Assembly (NCBI RefSeq): GCF_001010355.1
Contig: NZ_JPLA01000006.1
Coordinates: 1 to 64,000, forward strand
DNA: 64,000 nucleotides
Direction: 5' to 3'
Source of the DNA: Dyella japonica DSM 16301
Lineage (GTDB): Bacteria; Pseudomonadota; Gammaproteobacteria; Xanthomonadales; Rhodanobacteraceae
Shown in pieces: positions 16,789 through 24,151 of this stretch (the stretch's first letter is position 1; each line of letters starts with the position of its first letter). A program made the translations under genes and the position numbers. Below the pieces are notes generated by a model. The model ran no database searches and was not told where the DNA came from. It saw only the letters and a program-made list of their open reading frames with translations.

Positions 16789-16991
16789 GCGCGAGCTCCC
16801 GCCGCGAGCACTTGGACGCTCACCGGCACAATGATGTGTGGGCCGCGATGCGGCAGACGAGTGTGCAGTGCCTCGAGCGCCAACTCGGCCGAGCCGCGCT
16901 CCGTCCAGATCTCGGATAGCGCGATCTGTTTTGTGGCTACGCTCTGTAGCGCGAAGCCGTTACGCCAGGTGCCGTTGCTGTCCGCGATCAT
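16785..16991 (-). CDS. Small protein in lysis cassette, unknown function
   Basis: A 68-residue soluble protein starting MIADSNGTWRNGFALQSVAT. The ATG at 16991 overlaps the endolysin stop as ATGA and its own end overlaps the Rz start by four bases, so it is translated as part of the lysis block. No membrane segment is visible. Not recognised. Confidence 0.5.
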   Translation of the reverse strand: MIADSNGTWRNGFALQSVATKQIALSEIWTERGSAELALEALHTRLPHRGPHIIVPVSVQVLAAGARA

Positions 16992-17485
16992 GCGGCCCTC
17001 GCGATCGAGCCGCCGGCGTTCTTGTACGCGGCCAGGAGATCCGCGAGGCTGTGCTCGCGCTGCTGGTAGCCCGCACCTGGCAGGCTCGCCCAAATGTTGG
17101 ACACCAGGGCAATTGCCGCTTGGATGTTGCCAGCAATGATGGGCTGCAGCGCCTTGCGCTCCTGCATCAATTGGATGGCGTAGCGGTCCTGGCTAACGGG
17201 GCCAAAGTCAGGAAGGCGCAGCAGGTCGCGGTAGTGCGGCCAATAGCGAGACAGGAACTGATAGCGCCCCGCCGCGGTGCTGTTCGTCTTCGGGTCGTAA
17301 GCGTCCGGGTGTGCCCCGTAGCTATCGAAGAGCAGAGGCTTCTGCGGCGTCGACCCCACCAGCACGTTGTACCCGTCGTCTGACTTGCTCAGCAGCTCCG
17401 GGCCAATCTCCGACCATGCAAGCATGTCGAGAAAGGCGACGACGTTCTTGCCGCCAGCCACTGCGACCGGAATGCGAGCGGTCAT
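16988..17485 (-). CDS. Endolysin, lambda R-type lytic transglycosylase
   Basis: A 165-residue enzyme closely patterned on lambda gpR (158 aa): AFLDMLAWSE in lambda corresponds to VAFLDMLAWSEIGPELLSKS here, followed by TAAGRYQFLSRYW and the diagnostic NIWASLPGAGY. The catalytic Glu is in LAWSE (residue 26). It cleaves the MurNAc-GlcNAc bond to give 1,6-anhydro-muramoyl ends. There is no signal peptide, so it needs the holin for release. Start and stop are coupled to holin and to the next small gene by four-base overlaps. Confidence 0.88.
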   Translation of the reverse strand: MTARIPVAVAGGKNVVAFLDMLAWSEIGPELLSKSDDGYNVLVGSTPQKPLLFDSYGAHPDAYDPKTNSTAAGRYQFLSRYWPHYRDLLRLPDFGPVSQDRYAIQLMQERKALQPIIAGNIQAAIALVSNIWASLPGAGYQQREHSLADLLAAYKNAGGSIARAA

Positions 17486-17766
17486 GCCGCACCGCCGGCG
17501 CCGCCAAACCACTTCTTGAGAAACAGTTCGACAGCCTGAGCGCCAGCAATGCCGAACGCGGACCCGATGCCGAGCAGCGCCAGCGGCGCGATGTTCGGGA
17601 TCTGGAGCAAGATGACACCAGCGATGAGCGTGGTGGCAGAGCCCAGGATGGTGCGCCCGATCAACAGGCGCCACGTGAGCTTTTCATCGCTCGCCAGCAG
17701 CTTCGCCACGCCAATTAGACCGCCGGTGAGCACCAGCAGCCAAAAGGCCTTCCACTCTTCATTCAT
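17482..17766 (-). CDS. Holin
   Basis: A 94-residue membrane protein with about three hydrophobic stretches: FWLLVLTGGLIGVAKLL, ILGSATTLIAGVILLQI and APLALLGIGSAFGIAGAQAV, and a basic C-terminus LFLKKWFGG. This is the expected layout of a class I phage holin. ATG at 17766 is the likely start; an in-frame Met 16 codons upstream would add a basic extension and could give an antiholin form, but that is unproven. It overlaps the endolysin gene as ATGA and is the first gene of the lysis cassette. Confidence 0.75.
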   Translation of the reverse strand: MNEEWKAFWLLVLTGGLIGVAKLLASDEKLTWRLLIGRTILGSATTLIAGVILLQIPNIAPLALLGIGSAFGIAGAQAVELFLKKWFGGAGGAA

Positions 17767-18094
17767 TGGTTGGCCCTCACGTTTGCTTCGGTTGTTCGGC
17801 ATCGGAACTCTCCGCGCCATGGGTTTAGGTGGTTGCGGCGGACGGGGTGACGTGCCCGGAGGTACCGGGACGAGTGCTGAAGGGGCTTCAGCTGTGAACC
17901 GTGGATTCTTTGTCCGTCCCAGCGCCGCGACGTCATCCGACGTTGCTTCAGTGGCGCGTACAGCCGGCCGCAAAACTGGTTGGAGAAAACGAAAAAGCCC
18001 CGCCGAAATGGCAGGGCTTTGGGTTGGATCGCACGAAGCGGCAGAACCATTGTAAAGACCGAAACGGTAGGCGTGTGCCTACCGATTTCCCTCG
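17767..18094 (-). promoter_or_regulatory. Late control region between Q-like gene and holin
   Basis: A 328-bp stretch without a convincing gene. Just past the Q stop is a perfect inverted repeat CGGTAGGC-gtgt-GCCTACCG (18065-18084) followed on the minus strand by TTTCGGTCTTT, and a minus-strand TACAAT (around 18050) that could be the -10 of a late promoter, though no good -35 is visible. The terminator at 17994-18020 follows. By analogy with lambda (Q, PR', tR', lysis genes) this is the expected place of the late promoter. From 17767 to 17990 I see nothing else. Confidence 0.4.
17994..18020 (-). terminator. Rho-independent terminator upstream of the lysis cassette (tR'-like)
   Basis: On the minus strand: AAAGCCC-TGCC stem, ATTTC loop, GGCG-GGGCTTT and then a U-rich tail TTTTTCGTTTTC. 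It would stop leftward transcripts after Q and before holin, the position of lambda tR', and is therefore the natural target of the Q-like antiterminator. Confidence 0.7.
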
Positions 18095-18742
18095 CTAGGC
18101 GAGTGCGCGCGACATCTCGTCGTAGGCCTCGCGCATCTGCGTCCGGCAATGGCCCAACAACCACTCGTAGGGCGCAACCCAGCGGGCATTGAACGACTGG
18201 TGCGTCATATCCATCAGCTCGGCACGCCACACGGGCCCCTGCTTGGTCAGGCCAGCACCGTTACAGCGCTCGCAATCCTTCTCGACCTTCTCCACCACGC
18301 GCTTGCCCGAGCCGCTGCAGTCTGGGCAGTTCCGCGGCTTGTACATCTCCATCAGCACGGCCCGCCGCATTAGGCGATATGTGTCATCGATGGCTGGCCA
18401 CATATGAGCCTGCGCGGCAGCGATCGCGGCGTTGGCCTCGCGCTTTGCGTGAGTCGTGGTGGCGTATTGCTTCTTGATCTGCGCCAGCACCAGCACATCC
18501 ATGCGTTCGCGCCACTCGCCGAACTGGGCCGCGACCAAGAGCTGATCGAGATCCACGGTGCTCAGCTGGGCACCAGCAGGCCAGAACAGAGCCTGCAGCA
18601 ACTCGCGACCAAGCCCCGCTTTGGTGAACGCAATAGACGCGGCGACATCCTGCGGCGTGTGGCCACCACTGGCGCCCGAGCCCAAATAGAAGCGGACCGT
18701 CTTCTCATTCAAGCGAGCCATAGCGTATGCGGGATTGGTCAT
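18095..18742 (-). CDS. Q-like late antiterminator with zinc-binding motif
   Basis: A 215-residue protein with two CxxCxGxG-type knuckles, CPDCSGSGKR (about residue 138) and CERCNGAGLT (about 157), as in lambdoid Q proteins of the zinc-containing type, and helical flanks (WRERMDVLVLAQIKKQYATT; VWRAELMDMTHQSFNARWVA). It is the last gene of the leftward early operon and is followed by a terminator and the lysis genes, just where Q should be. DnaJ-type zinc motifs alone are not specific, so the call leans on place. Confidence 0.65.
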   Translation of the reverse strand: MTNPAYAMARLNEKTVRFYLGSGASGGHTPQDVAASIAFTKAGLGRELLQALFWPAGAQLSTVDLDQLLVAAQFGEWRERMDVLVLAQIKKQYATTTHAKREANAAIAAAQAHMWPAIDDTYRLMRRAVLMEMYKPRNCPDCSGSGKRVVEKVEKDCERCNGAGLTKQGPVWRAELMDMTHQSFNARWVAPYEWLLGHCRTQMREAYDEMSRALA

Positions 18743-19209
18743 CGGGTTGTCTCTCTCAGTAGCTCGTTCTGGAATGTCAGCAAGCGGTCGTTGTTGCCGT
18801 ACAGCGCATAGAAGGCCCGCGACTCACGCGCCAGACTTGGGCCGTAATACTTGGAAACGTGGGCATAGCCCTGGTCGAGCTCGGGCCACTTGTCGCCCTG
18901 GTGATGGAACCTGCAGAGGCAAATCACCGCGTGGTGGCCAATGCGCACGCCGCCGTTCAGCAGGTGGTGCACTTCGAGCCTCGTGCCGACAACTCGGACG
19001 TAACCCCGCGTGCCGTTCATGCGGCAAGCCAGGCAGCCCAGTTTGCGCATAGCGGCGAAGCGCTCGAGATCCTCGCGGGAGGGTGGTTCGGTGCTACGGG
19101 CGCCACGTACTCCACGCCGCATGACCTTCCCTGGCGCCAGCCGCGTTGTCGATTGCAGGCGTGTATACGCCTTGATTGGCGTGTGACGCTTGAGCGCTGT
19201 GCGCTTCAC
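18739..19209 (-). CDS. Ref-family HNH nuclease (RecA-dependent type)
   Basis: A 156-residue protein. The basic N-terminus (VKRTALKRHTPIKAYTRLQS) and the HNH part CLACRMNGTRGYVR (C59, C62), VEVHHLL-type HHLLNGGVRIGHHAVICLC (H81, H82) and RFHHQGDKW (H102, H103) match the P1 Ref family, which cuts DNA at RecA-bound D-loops. The GTG at 19209 was chosen because it overlaps the previous stop as GTGA and gives the expected short basic leader. It lies in the nin-like stretch between P and Q. Confidence 0.75.
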   Translation of the reverse strand: MKRTALKRHTPIKAYTRLQSTTRLAPGKVMRRGVRGARSTEPPSREDLERFAAMRKLGCLACRMNGTRGYVRVVGTRLEVHHLLNGGVRIGHHAVICLCRFHHQGDKWPELDQGYAHVSKYYGPSLARESRAFYALYGNNDRLLTFQNELLRETTR

Positions 19210-19925
19210 CCGATGCTCCCAGGCGCCAGCTTCTCGCGCTGCTCGGCCAGGATCTGCGCATAGATCTCCGGATGCTGCAGGCCGAAGTCTGGCGCAGACC
19301 CCTTGCCCCAGCGGCCATTGCCCAGCTGCGTGAGCCAGCCGTCCGTCGCGCACCAACGTCTCGGGTCGTTCTTGCACTTGCGCACTTCCTCGCGTGTCAC
19401 GAACCCTTGCAGCTCGAGCAGTGCCTGAACACGTAACGCACCCACCTTCCAAGGGCTCAACGTACGTGGTGCAGGCACGCCGGCCGGGACGTCCGGCACG
19501 AAATCCGGGAGCTCGCATCGCTGCACCGGATTCCAGTCGAACATCTCGGTCAGATAGTTGGCACGGCGCTGGAACGCCCATTTGTAGCCTTCTCGGCGCC
19601 AGCTCGAGTAAGGCGTGAAGACCTCAATACCCATGGTGGCGAAGACTTCTTCGGTGCCCTCATGCGACGCCGGCACCACTACGCCGCGGAAGTCCGGGCC
19701 ACGATCGCAGCCGTACAAGCTGATGCCGCGCAGCGACTGCGCCAGCACCTTCAGATTCATCGCAAGCTTGCCTTCCACGCCGAGTTGGAGGCCATCGGGC
19801 GTGACCAACAGAAGATCCCAGCCAGCCGTCTCCGGATACACCGTGAAGCCTTCCTCGCGTGCCCAGTCAGCGAATGCGCTGCAGAGATCTGCCTCGGTCG
19901 GGAAATCCTTCTCTCGCTTTGTCAT
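19206..19925 (-). CDS. Phage protein with possible PD-(D/E)XK nuclease core
   Basis: A 239-residue protein of unknown family. Residues about 35-60 read GWDLLLVTPDGLQLGVEGKL: a D followed by a beta strand and E-G-K, which fits the D...(D/E)xK arrangement of the restriction-endonuclease fold. A helical N-terminus (TEADLCSAFADWAREEGFTV) precedes it, as in many such enzymes. The ATG at 19925 overlaps the previous stop as ATGA; a GTG two codons earlier is less likely. It is flanked by two other nuclease-type genes. The nuclease idea is by eye and unproven. Confidence 0.45.
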   Translation of the reverse strand: MTKREKDFPTEADLCSAFADWAREEGFTVYPETAGWDLLLVTPDGLQLGVEGKLAMNLKVLAQSLRGISLYGCDRGPDFRGVVVPASHEGTEEVFATMGIEVFTPYSSWRREGYKWAFQRRANYLTEMFDWNPVQRCELPDFVPDVPAGVPAPRTLSPWKVGALRVQALLELQGFVTREEVRKCKNDPRRWCATDGWLTQLGNGRWGKGSAPDFGLQHPEIYAQILAEQREKLAPGSIG

Positions 19926-20347
19926 ACGCACTGGATCCTCACTGGATAAGCCGCTTCCACCTCGCGGCGCTTCACGCGGAACACCTCTGTCTGTTTCCCC
20001 TTGACGTCGACGTACTCCGGATCCCGCTCGGGATCCTTGAAGAACACGAGGAAGTCCACGACGTAGCGCGTGCCACCAGGGAGGTGCAGCGGCACCTGGC
20101 GTAGCCAGTACCAGACCTCGCCGGCGGCCTTTCGGCGCTTGAGATCCTCGAAGTACCGCGCCTCCTTCTTCGAGTCGAAGCGAACGCCGTCGACCACCGT
20201 CGGCTTGTTGCCGTACTTGCTGCGCTTCTCCTGGCCAGGCTGCAACGCGGTCTCATCGAGCCGCCCTTGGGCCGCCAGCAGGTTGCGCATGCGCTCTGGC
20301 ATCGCCGCGTGGCTGGTGAAGCGAAGACCGCCGCCAGCCTTACCCAT
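19922..20347 (-). CDS. DUF1064 family phage endonuclease-like protein
   Basis: A 141-residue protein with the DUF1064 signature: KYGNKPTVVDGVRFDSKKEA near residue 44-63, then WLRQVPLHLPGG, YVVDFLVF and EYVDVKGKQT. The order E (in KKEA), D (VVDF), and D-V-K-G is a PD-(D/E)XK-type active site. Members occur in phage replication or nin regions. It begins eight bases inside the end of the upstream gene. Confidence 0.75.
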   Translation of the reverse strand: MGKAGGGLRFTSHAAMPERMRNLLAAQGRLDETALQPGQEKRSKYGNKPTVVDGVRFDSKKEARYFEDLKRRKAAGEVWYWLRQVPLHLPGGTRYVVDFLVFFKDPERDPEYVDVKGKQTEVFRVKRREVEAAYPVRIQCV

Positions 20348-20663
20348 GTGCGCGAAACTTCAGCAGTTGCTTGCCGGCACGCTGCTCCGCCAGCTCGAGG
20401 ATCGCCTGGTGCGTGATCGTGCGGCGGTCGCGCCCCTCCCGTGCAGCCAGGTCGGACAGATCGCGCACGGCTTGCTGATACAGCGCCTGGTCTTCCACGC
20501 ACCGCGGACACGGCGACAAGACCTGGCCGGTGCGGCCGTCGACGGGAGCCTGGTACTCCTGCTTGTGCGTGTGGCAGAACTGATAGCGCTCGCGCACCAC
20601 GTTGAGGTTGCGCGAAACGGTCGCGCCCAGCGGCTTACTGTATTGACGACGGTGGAACCGCAT
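20340..20663 (-). CDS. Small zinc-knuckle phage protein
   Basis: A 107-residue basic protein. ATG at 20663 overlaps the preceding stop as TAATG. A probable metal site is formed by FCHTHKQEY and CPRCVEDQ (C-x-x-H ... C-x-x-C). The C-terminal half is helical (RRTITHQAILELAEQRAGKQ). It may bind DNA or RNA; the family is not recognised. Confidence 0.5.
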   Translation of the reverse strand: MRFHRRQYSKPLGATVSRNLNVVRERYQFCHTHKQEYQAPVDGRTGQVLSPCPRCVEDQALYQQAVRDLSDLAAREGRDRRTITHQAILELAEQRAGKQLLKFRAHG

Positions 20664-21403
20664 TAGGCGTCTCCCCTTCCATTGATCATCTGCCGGCATT
20701 GCTCGAGGAACGGCGCGGCGAAATCGGCCGCGGCCCTCACGGGCTTAGCGGGCTTCACTGATTCGAGCAATGCCACCGGCGCCGGCGGCAGTTCGCCAAG
20801 CGCCAGCCGATGGCGCACGGCAAGCTTGTAGGCCGCAGCGATCGCCTTCTCGCGCGCCAGCTCGGGGAGCCGATCGAGGCCCCAGCGGTTGCGGATGAAC
20901 TGCCACACCAGGCGGCAGAACGCGGACACGTCGGCGCCGTACTCGTCCCCCTTATCCAGCGCCAGCATCACCATCGAGAGCGGCGGCACGTTGAGGCACA
21001 GCAGGCGGAACTCGGGCGCGGTCGGAGCGAAGTCGATGTGCACCTGGCTCATGCGATCGAGCGCAGCGCGCATCTCCGCGCCAGTGATGCCGCGCAGCTC
21101 ATGGGCCCACACCTTGCCCGCATCGGTGAGCTGGCCAGCGAGCGGACCAGGCGTCGGGTGCTCCGGTGAGTCGCCGCACACACTGGCCCAGCGGTGTCCG
21201 TACGTGGACGCCATGCGCGACCAGATGGCCCGAAGGGTGCGCGCGTGCGGTACCGGCGCGTCAGACGGGATCTGCGAACGGATCCCCGTCGTCTCGTGCG
21301 TCGCCTTCGCGGCGAGCACGTTCCGAGCGTGCGGCAAGTGATTCGCGTCCGCCTTGGCTGCCTTGGCGAGAGTGGCCACGGCCGGAATTGTGGACAGTTG
21401 CAT
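20663..21403 (-). CDS. Replication protein P-like (helicase loader)
   Basis: A 246-residue protein whose middle follows the lambda-P pattern: RAIWSRMASTYGHRWASVCG (residues 58-77), AGKVWAHELRGITGAEMRAA, then FAPTAPEFRLLC, i.e. a helix with Y-G-x-x-W, a W-A-x-x-L helix and the S/T-x-x-E-F-R-x-L-C motif. Such proteins bring host DnaB helicase to the phage origin. The start at 21403 has a strong AAGGAG nine bases upstream, although it lies 143 bases inside the O-like gene in another frame. Confidence 0.65.
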   Translation of the reverse strand: MQLSTIPAVATLAKAAKADANHLPHARNVLAAKATHETTGIRSQIPSDAPVPHARTLRAIWSRMASTYGHRWASVCGDSPEHPTPGPLAGQLTDAGKVWAHELRGITGAEMRAALDRMSQVHIDFAPTAPEFRLLCLNVPPLSMVMLALDKGDEYGADVSAFCRLVWQFIRNRWGLDRLPELAREKAIAAAYKLAVRHRLALGELPPAPVALLESVKPAKPVRAAADFAAPFLEQCRQMINGRGDA

Positions 21404-22220
21404 GCGTGTCTCCTTGGCGCGCAGCGTCGCGAGCGCGGCCGATCAAGGTTTGGGATAGGTAGCCGACCTTGGGCACGCTGTTTTTCAGGTGCGTGTGTTG
21501 GTCGGGCGTGAGCAGCATTTGCGCGGCAGTGGCGCCGCTCGCGAGCAGGTACAGCAGCTCCGGGTGGAGCTCGGTGTTGTCGTTCATGCCCGCCTTCTTG
21601 AGCGCCAGCTCGGCCGCGGTTAGGCAGGCCTGCTCTACGGTGATGTTCAACGCCACCAGCTGCAGAACTTCCGGACGCGCCGGGTGGACGTCCATCAGGC
21701 CGACCCTGCGCAGCGCCTTGGTGATATCGACCGCACCGCGCGCCTGGGCGTCGCGCTCTTCCTCAGTCATGGCGCTTGCAGAAGAGCTGCCTACGGAGCT
21801 CTGTTCTTCTCTACTCTTCTCTTCTCTGGTCACGCCGGTGTCACGCTCCGAACGTGACTCCGACGCGACAGGTGTCGCGGCACGTTCGTTACGTTTGCGC
21901 TTCGTGGCCTGGGCGCGGGACTTGCCGGTCGTGCCGTTATGCTCTTGATAGTCGGGGAGTTTCACCCACTCACCCGACACGTCGACCCACTCCGACGGCA
22001 GTGCTTCGCAAAAGCCGGGCACGCCCACCTCTGCGTCGACGTCATCGGTTGTGTAGCCATAGAGCTCGCCGAATTCGTCGGCATGCTGATCGGCGAGACA
22101 CCACAGCGTGACAAGGGCACCGACAACGGTCACGGTGCTGACGTGACATTTGCGCGACACGATCTTCAGGCGGCCGTCTTTGGGCAGCTTGGTGCGCAAC
22201 TTGATCCACGGATCGACCAT
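21261..22220 (-). CDS. Replication initiator, O-like
   Basis: A 319-residue protein. The N-terminus (WIKLRTKLPKDGRLKIVSRK, then VVGALVTLWCLADQHADEFG) is a winged-helix region typical of phage replisome-organiser proteins; the middle REEKSREEQSSVGSSS is a charged linker; the C-terminal third is basic and Gly/Arg-rich. The linker is coded by a purine-rich stretch that is a candidate origin. The P-like gene starts within the 3' end. Together O and P would open the origin and load host helicase. Confidence 0.65.
   Translation of the reverse strand: MVDPWIKLRTKLPKDGRLKIVSRKCHVSTVTVVGALVTLWCLADQHADEFGELYGYTTDDVDAEVGVPGFCEALPSEWVDVSGEWVKLPDYQEHNGTTGKSRAQATKRKRNERAATPVASESRSERDTGVTREEKSREEQSSVGSSSASAMTEEERDAQARGAVDITKALRRVGLMDVHPARPEVLQLVALNITVEQACLTAAELALKKAGMNDNTELHPELLYLLASGATAAQMLLTPDQHTHLKNSVPKVGYLSQTLIGRARDAARQGDTHATVHNSGRGHSRQGSQGGRESLAARSERARREGDARDDGDPFADPV
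21790..21905. other. Candidate phage replication origin inside the O-like gene
   Basis: From about 21800 to 21828 one strand is almost pure pyrimidine (repeats of TTCTC), and directly beside it (21828-21895) are several short repeats and inverted repeats of GTGTC/GTCAC/ACGT type. The lambda origin has the same plan: iterons followed by a strand-asymmetric, easily melted tract within the O gene. The repeats here are short and degenerate, so the call is tentative. Confidence 0.35.
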
Positions 22221-22221
22221 G

Positions 22222-22965
22222 TCAGTGGTTACCCGGTGCCGTGTCGCGATAGATCTGGTCTGCCATCGCTCGGGCTTCTTGGTACGACATCACTGGCTTG
22301 AGCTCACCGCGGATCTCTAACGGCATCGACATCCCGCCCCTTTGGACGTCATCGCGCTGCGTGCGGACGGGTGTCGGCTTGGCAAGCGCCAGCGGCTGCT
22401 CGAGCTCCTTGGCCAGGCGCTCGGCGTGCGTGAGCGCCAGGCGGGCCGTACGCAGCTCTTCGGCCATGTTGCTGGCCAGCTGCCGATAGCGAACGAGCTG
22501 CTGACGCTCAGGTGTGCGGCCGCAAATGCGCTCGAGCACCGCTTCCAGCTCGGCGCGGATCTGCTCACGCATGGAGTCCGTCATGGTGGCCACGTCCGGC
22601 GCCGGCGTGCCACGGAGTGACTCGAGCACGTTGAGCACCCAATGGCGGAACTCGGCGGCCCGTGGTGTGCGCGCAAACATGGCAATGAGCCAGCAGCCAC
22701 GGGGAGAAAAGATGCGCACCTCTTGTTCGCCGCCAGCCGTTGGCAGACGCACCAGCTGCGTCATGTCGTCAGAGAACTCGGACGCGCGACGGCGGTGAAT
22801 GTCAGCGATGCGGTTGGAGGCTGTCGCGGAATGCGACGCCCTGCCCTTGTAGCCCAGCGCTCGGGCGAGATCGGCGGCAGTAAGCCAGGGCGTGCCTGCG
22901 CGATCGATCACAGGCAGGGAAACGGAACCGAACTGCACGGTATCGGGGAGGCGAATAGCGCTCAT
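22222..22965 (-). CDS. Bro-N domain protein (antirepressor type)
   Basis: A 247-residue protein with a BRO N-terminal domain: VIDRAGTPWLTAADLARALG, followed by EFSDDMTQLVRLPTAGGEQE and FSPRGCWLIAMFARTPRAAE and then FRHWVLNVLESLR, the canonical ending of Bro-N. The C-terminal half (residues 125-247) is helical and charged, possibly a coiled coil. ATG at 22965 has GAGGT eight bases upstream and is preferred to a TTG two codons earlier. It follows the cro-like gene and precedes O; Bro proteins there often serve as antirepressors or DNA-binding early regulators. Confidence 0.75.
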   Translation of the reverse strand: MSAIRLPDTVQFGSVSLPVIDRAGTPWLTAADLARALGYKGRASHSATASNRIADIHRRRASEFSDDMTQLVRLPTAGGEQEVRIFSPRGCWLIAMFARTPRAAEFRHWVLNVLESLRGTPAPDVATMTDSMREQIRAELEAVLERICGRTPERQQLVRYRQLASNMAEELRTARLALTHAERLAKELEQPLALAKPTPVRTQRDDVQRGGMSMPLEIRGELKPVMSYQEARAMADQIYRDTAPGNH

Positions 22966-22974
22966 GCGCAAACC

Positions 22975-23304
22975 TCAGGTGGCTGACGAGTGAGAGATAG
23001 GCGGCGCCGGCGGCCGTGGTCGGCGCTTTGGCGTTGCCATTGGTGGGAAGACGTCGGGCCGGAGGTCGTAACAGGTGACCGGCTCAGTGTTGAGCTGAAG
23101 GCGCTGGGCTTCGGGATCCACGAGGTTTACCGGGATCTGCGCGGCGACCGCACGTTCGATGGCCCTACAACGATTGGGGGGTACGTCCCGCTTGTGCGGT
23201 CCGGTGGCCAGCCAATGGGTCACATCCTGCGGAAAGCACTCAACGGCCCGAGCAAAAGCAGCTTTGGTGCGGAAGGTGGCGACTGCGCGATGGATTGGGG
23301 TCAT
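22975..23304 (-). CDS. Cro-like regulator
   Basis: A 109-residue protein whose first 55 residues form a Cro/YdaS-type helix-turn-helix: TFRTKAAFARAVECFPQDVT then HWLATGPHKRDVPPNRCRAI. A Pro/basic tail follows. It is divergent from the CI-like gene, with an operator in its promoter, and leads the leftward early operon. The predicted transcription start is within a few bases of the ATG. Confidence 0.7.
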   Translation of the reverse strand: MTPIHRAVATFRTKAAFARAVECFPQDVTHWLATGPHKRDVPPNRCRAIERAVAAQIPVNLVDPEAQRLQLNTEPVTCYDLRPDVFPPMATPKRRPRPPAPPISHSSAT

Positions 23305-23311
23305 GCCCCTA

Positions 23312-23340
23312 GAGTAAGAAGGTTGCTTACTTCAAGTCAA
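23312..23340 (-). promoter_or_regulatory. Leftward early promoter (PR-like) with repressor operator
   Basis: On the minus strand: TTGACT (-35, 23340-23335), 16-bp spacer, CTTACT (-10, 23318-23313). Between and over these lies a 21-bp inverted repeat, AAGTAA-N9-TTACTC (23332-23312). The same 21-bp element is found in the rightward promoter at 26.34 kb. On the plus strand a TATAGT at 23359-23364 with no good -35 could be the -10 of the CI gene, 27 bases from the operator, so bound repressor might activate its own gene as lambda CI does. Confidence 0.65.
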
Positions 23341-23387
23341 CACATTGCCTATTGCGTGTATAGTTCGCCCTGCATGAGACTAAGCAA

Positions 23388-24113
23388 ATGGTTTATCCCC
23401 AGCGCCAGCACGATCATCCCGTGGCAGTCCGCTTTGAGCGGATGCTCGAGCTGCTGCGCATGCGACGCGCCGAATTCGCCTCGCCGCCCCACGTCTCGCA
23501 GCAGAACATCAACACCTGGCTGCGCCGCGGCAAGATTGGCGCGGCGGGTATTGCTCGCCTGCGTGAATTGGCCGAACAACGCGGCGTGGCGGAATTCTCC
23601 GAGGACTGGATTAATCACGGTCTCGGGCCCGAACCTACACTTTCGCCGTTTGCGGCCGATGTCATCTCCGCGCAAGGTTCGAGCGAGGGCGCCACCCAGA
23701 ACGGCCCTCGCGTCAGCCGGGGATATCTGCGTTTCGAGTATCTGGAGGGGTACTCAAAGGAACTTGCGAGATTCGTTGATATCCCGCAAATTCTGACAGT
23801 TTCTATCAGTGGTGCCTTACAGGCGTCGGTGCGGGTCTTAGTGAACCCGAGCGATGCGCTGACAGGTGTCATTGAGCGGGGGGAGCTGCTCTTTGTGGAC
23901 ACGTCGGTCCGATCTGTGGAATCCGACGGCATCTACGCCTACAAGCTGGCGGAGATAGCCCAAGTGCGCCGCTTCCTCATTCGTGGAAAGGGAATGCTCC
24001 GACTCGTTGGCACCCATGCCTACGAGGATTCGCTCGAGTTAGCCGGGTCGGAGCTGGACGATTTGGAAATTGGCGGGCGTGTCGTTGGAAGGGTTGGCGG
24101 CTCGAGTATCTAG
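23388..24113 (+). CDS. CI-like repressor with S24-like C-terminal domain
   Basis: A 241-residue protein. Residues 13-60 form a helix-turn-helix (RFERMLELLRMRRAEFASPP, HVSQQNINTWLRRGKIGAAG). The C-terminal half is like the LexA/CI peptidase S24 fold: VIERGELLFVDTSVRSVESD then GIYAYKLAEIAQVRRFLIRG. In active S24 proteins a Ser in a GDSM-type loop and a Lys in a V-K-R strand form the dyad; here the corresponding strand reads QVRRF, so the Lys appears to be Arg. The gene is divergent from cro and flanked by the shared operator. Self-cleavage may be absent. Confidence 0.75.
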   Translation: MVYPQRQHDHPVAVRFERMLELLRMRRAEFASPPHVSQQNINTWLRRGKIGAAGIARLRELAEQRGVAEFSEDWINHGLGPEPTLSPFAADVISAQGSSEGATQNGPRVSRGYLRFEYLEGYSKELARFVDIPQILTVSISGALQASVRVLVNPSDALTGVIERGELLFVDTSVRSVESDGIYAYKLAEIAQVRRFLIRGKGMLRLVGTHAYEDSLELAGSELDDLEIGGRVVGRVGGSSI

Positions 24114-24151
24114 CGCTACCCAACGACCAGCTGCGCACCAGGGGATTGGTA

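Noticed and set aside
22222..22965. The 248-codon gene as a toxin or transcription factor of viral Bro type
   Set aside because: Only the Bro-N domain is recognisable; its place after cro fits an early phage regulator, so no further function was claimed.
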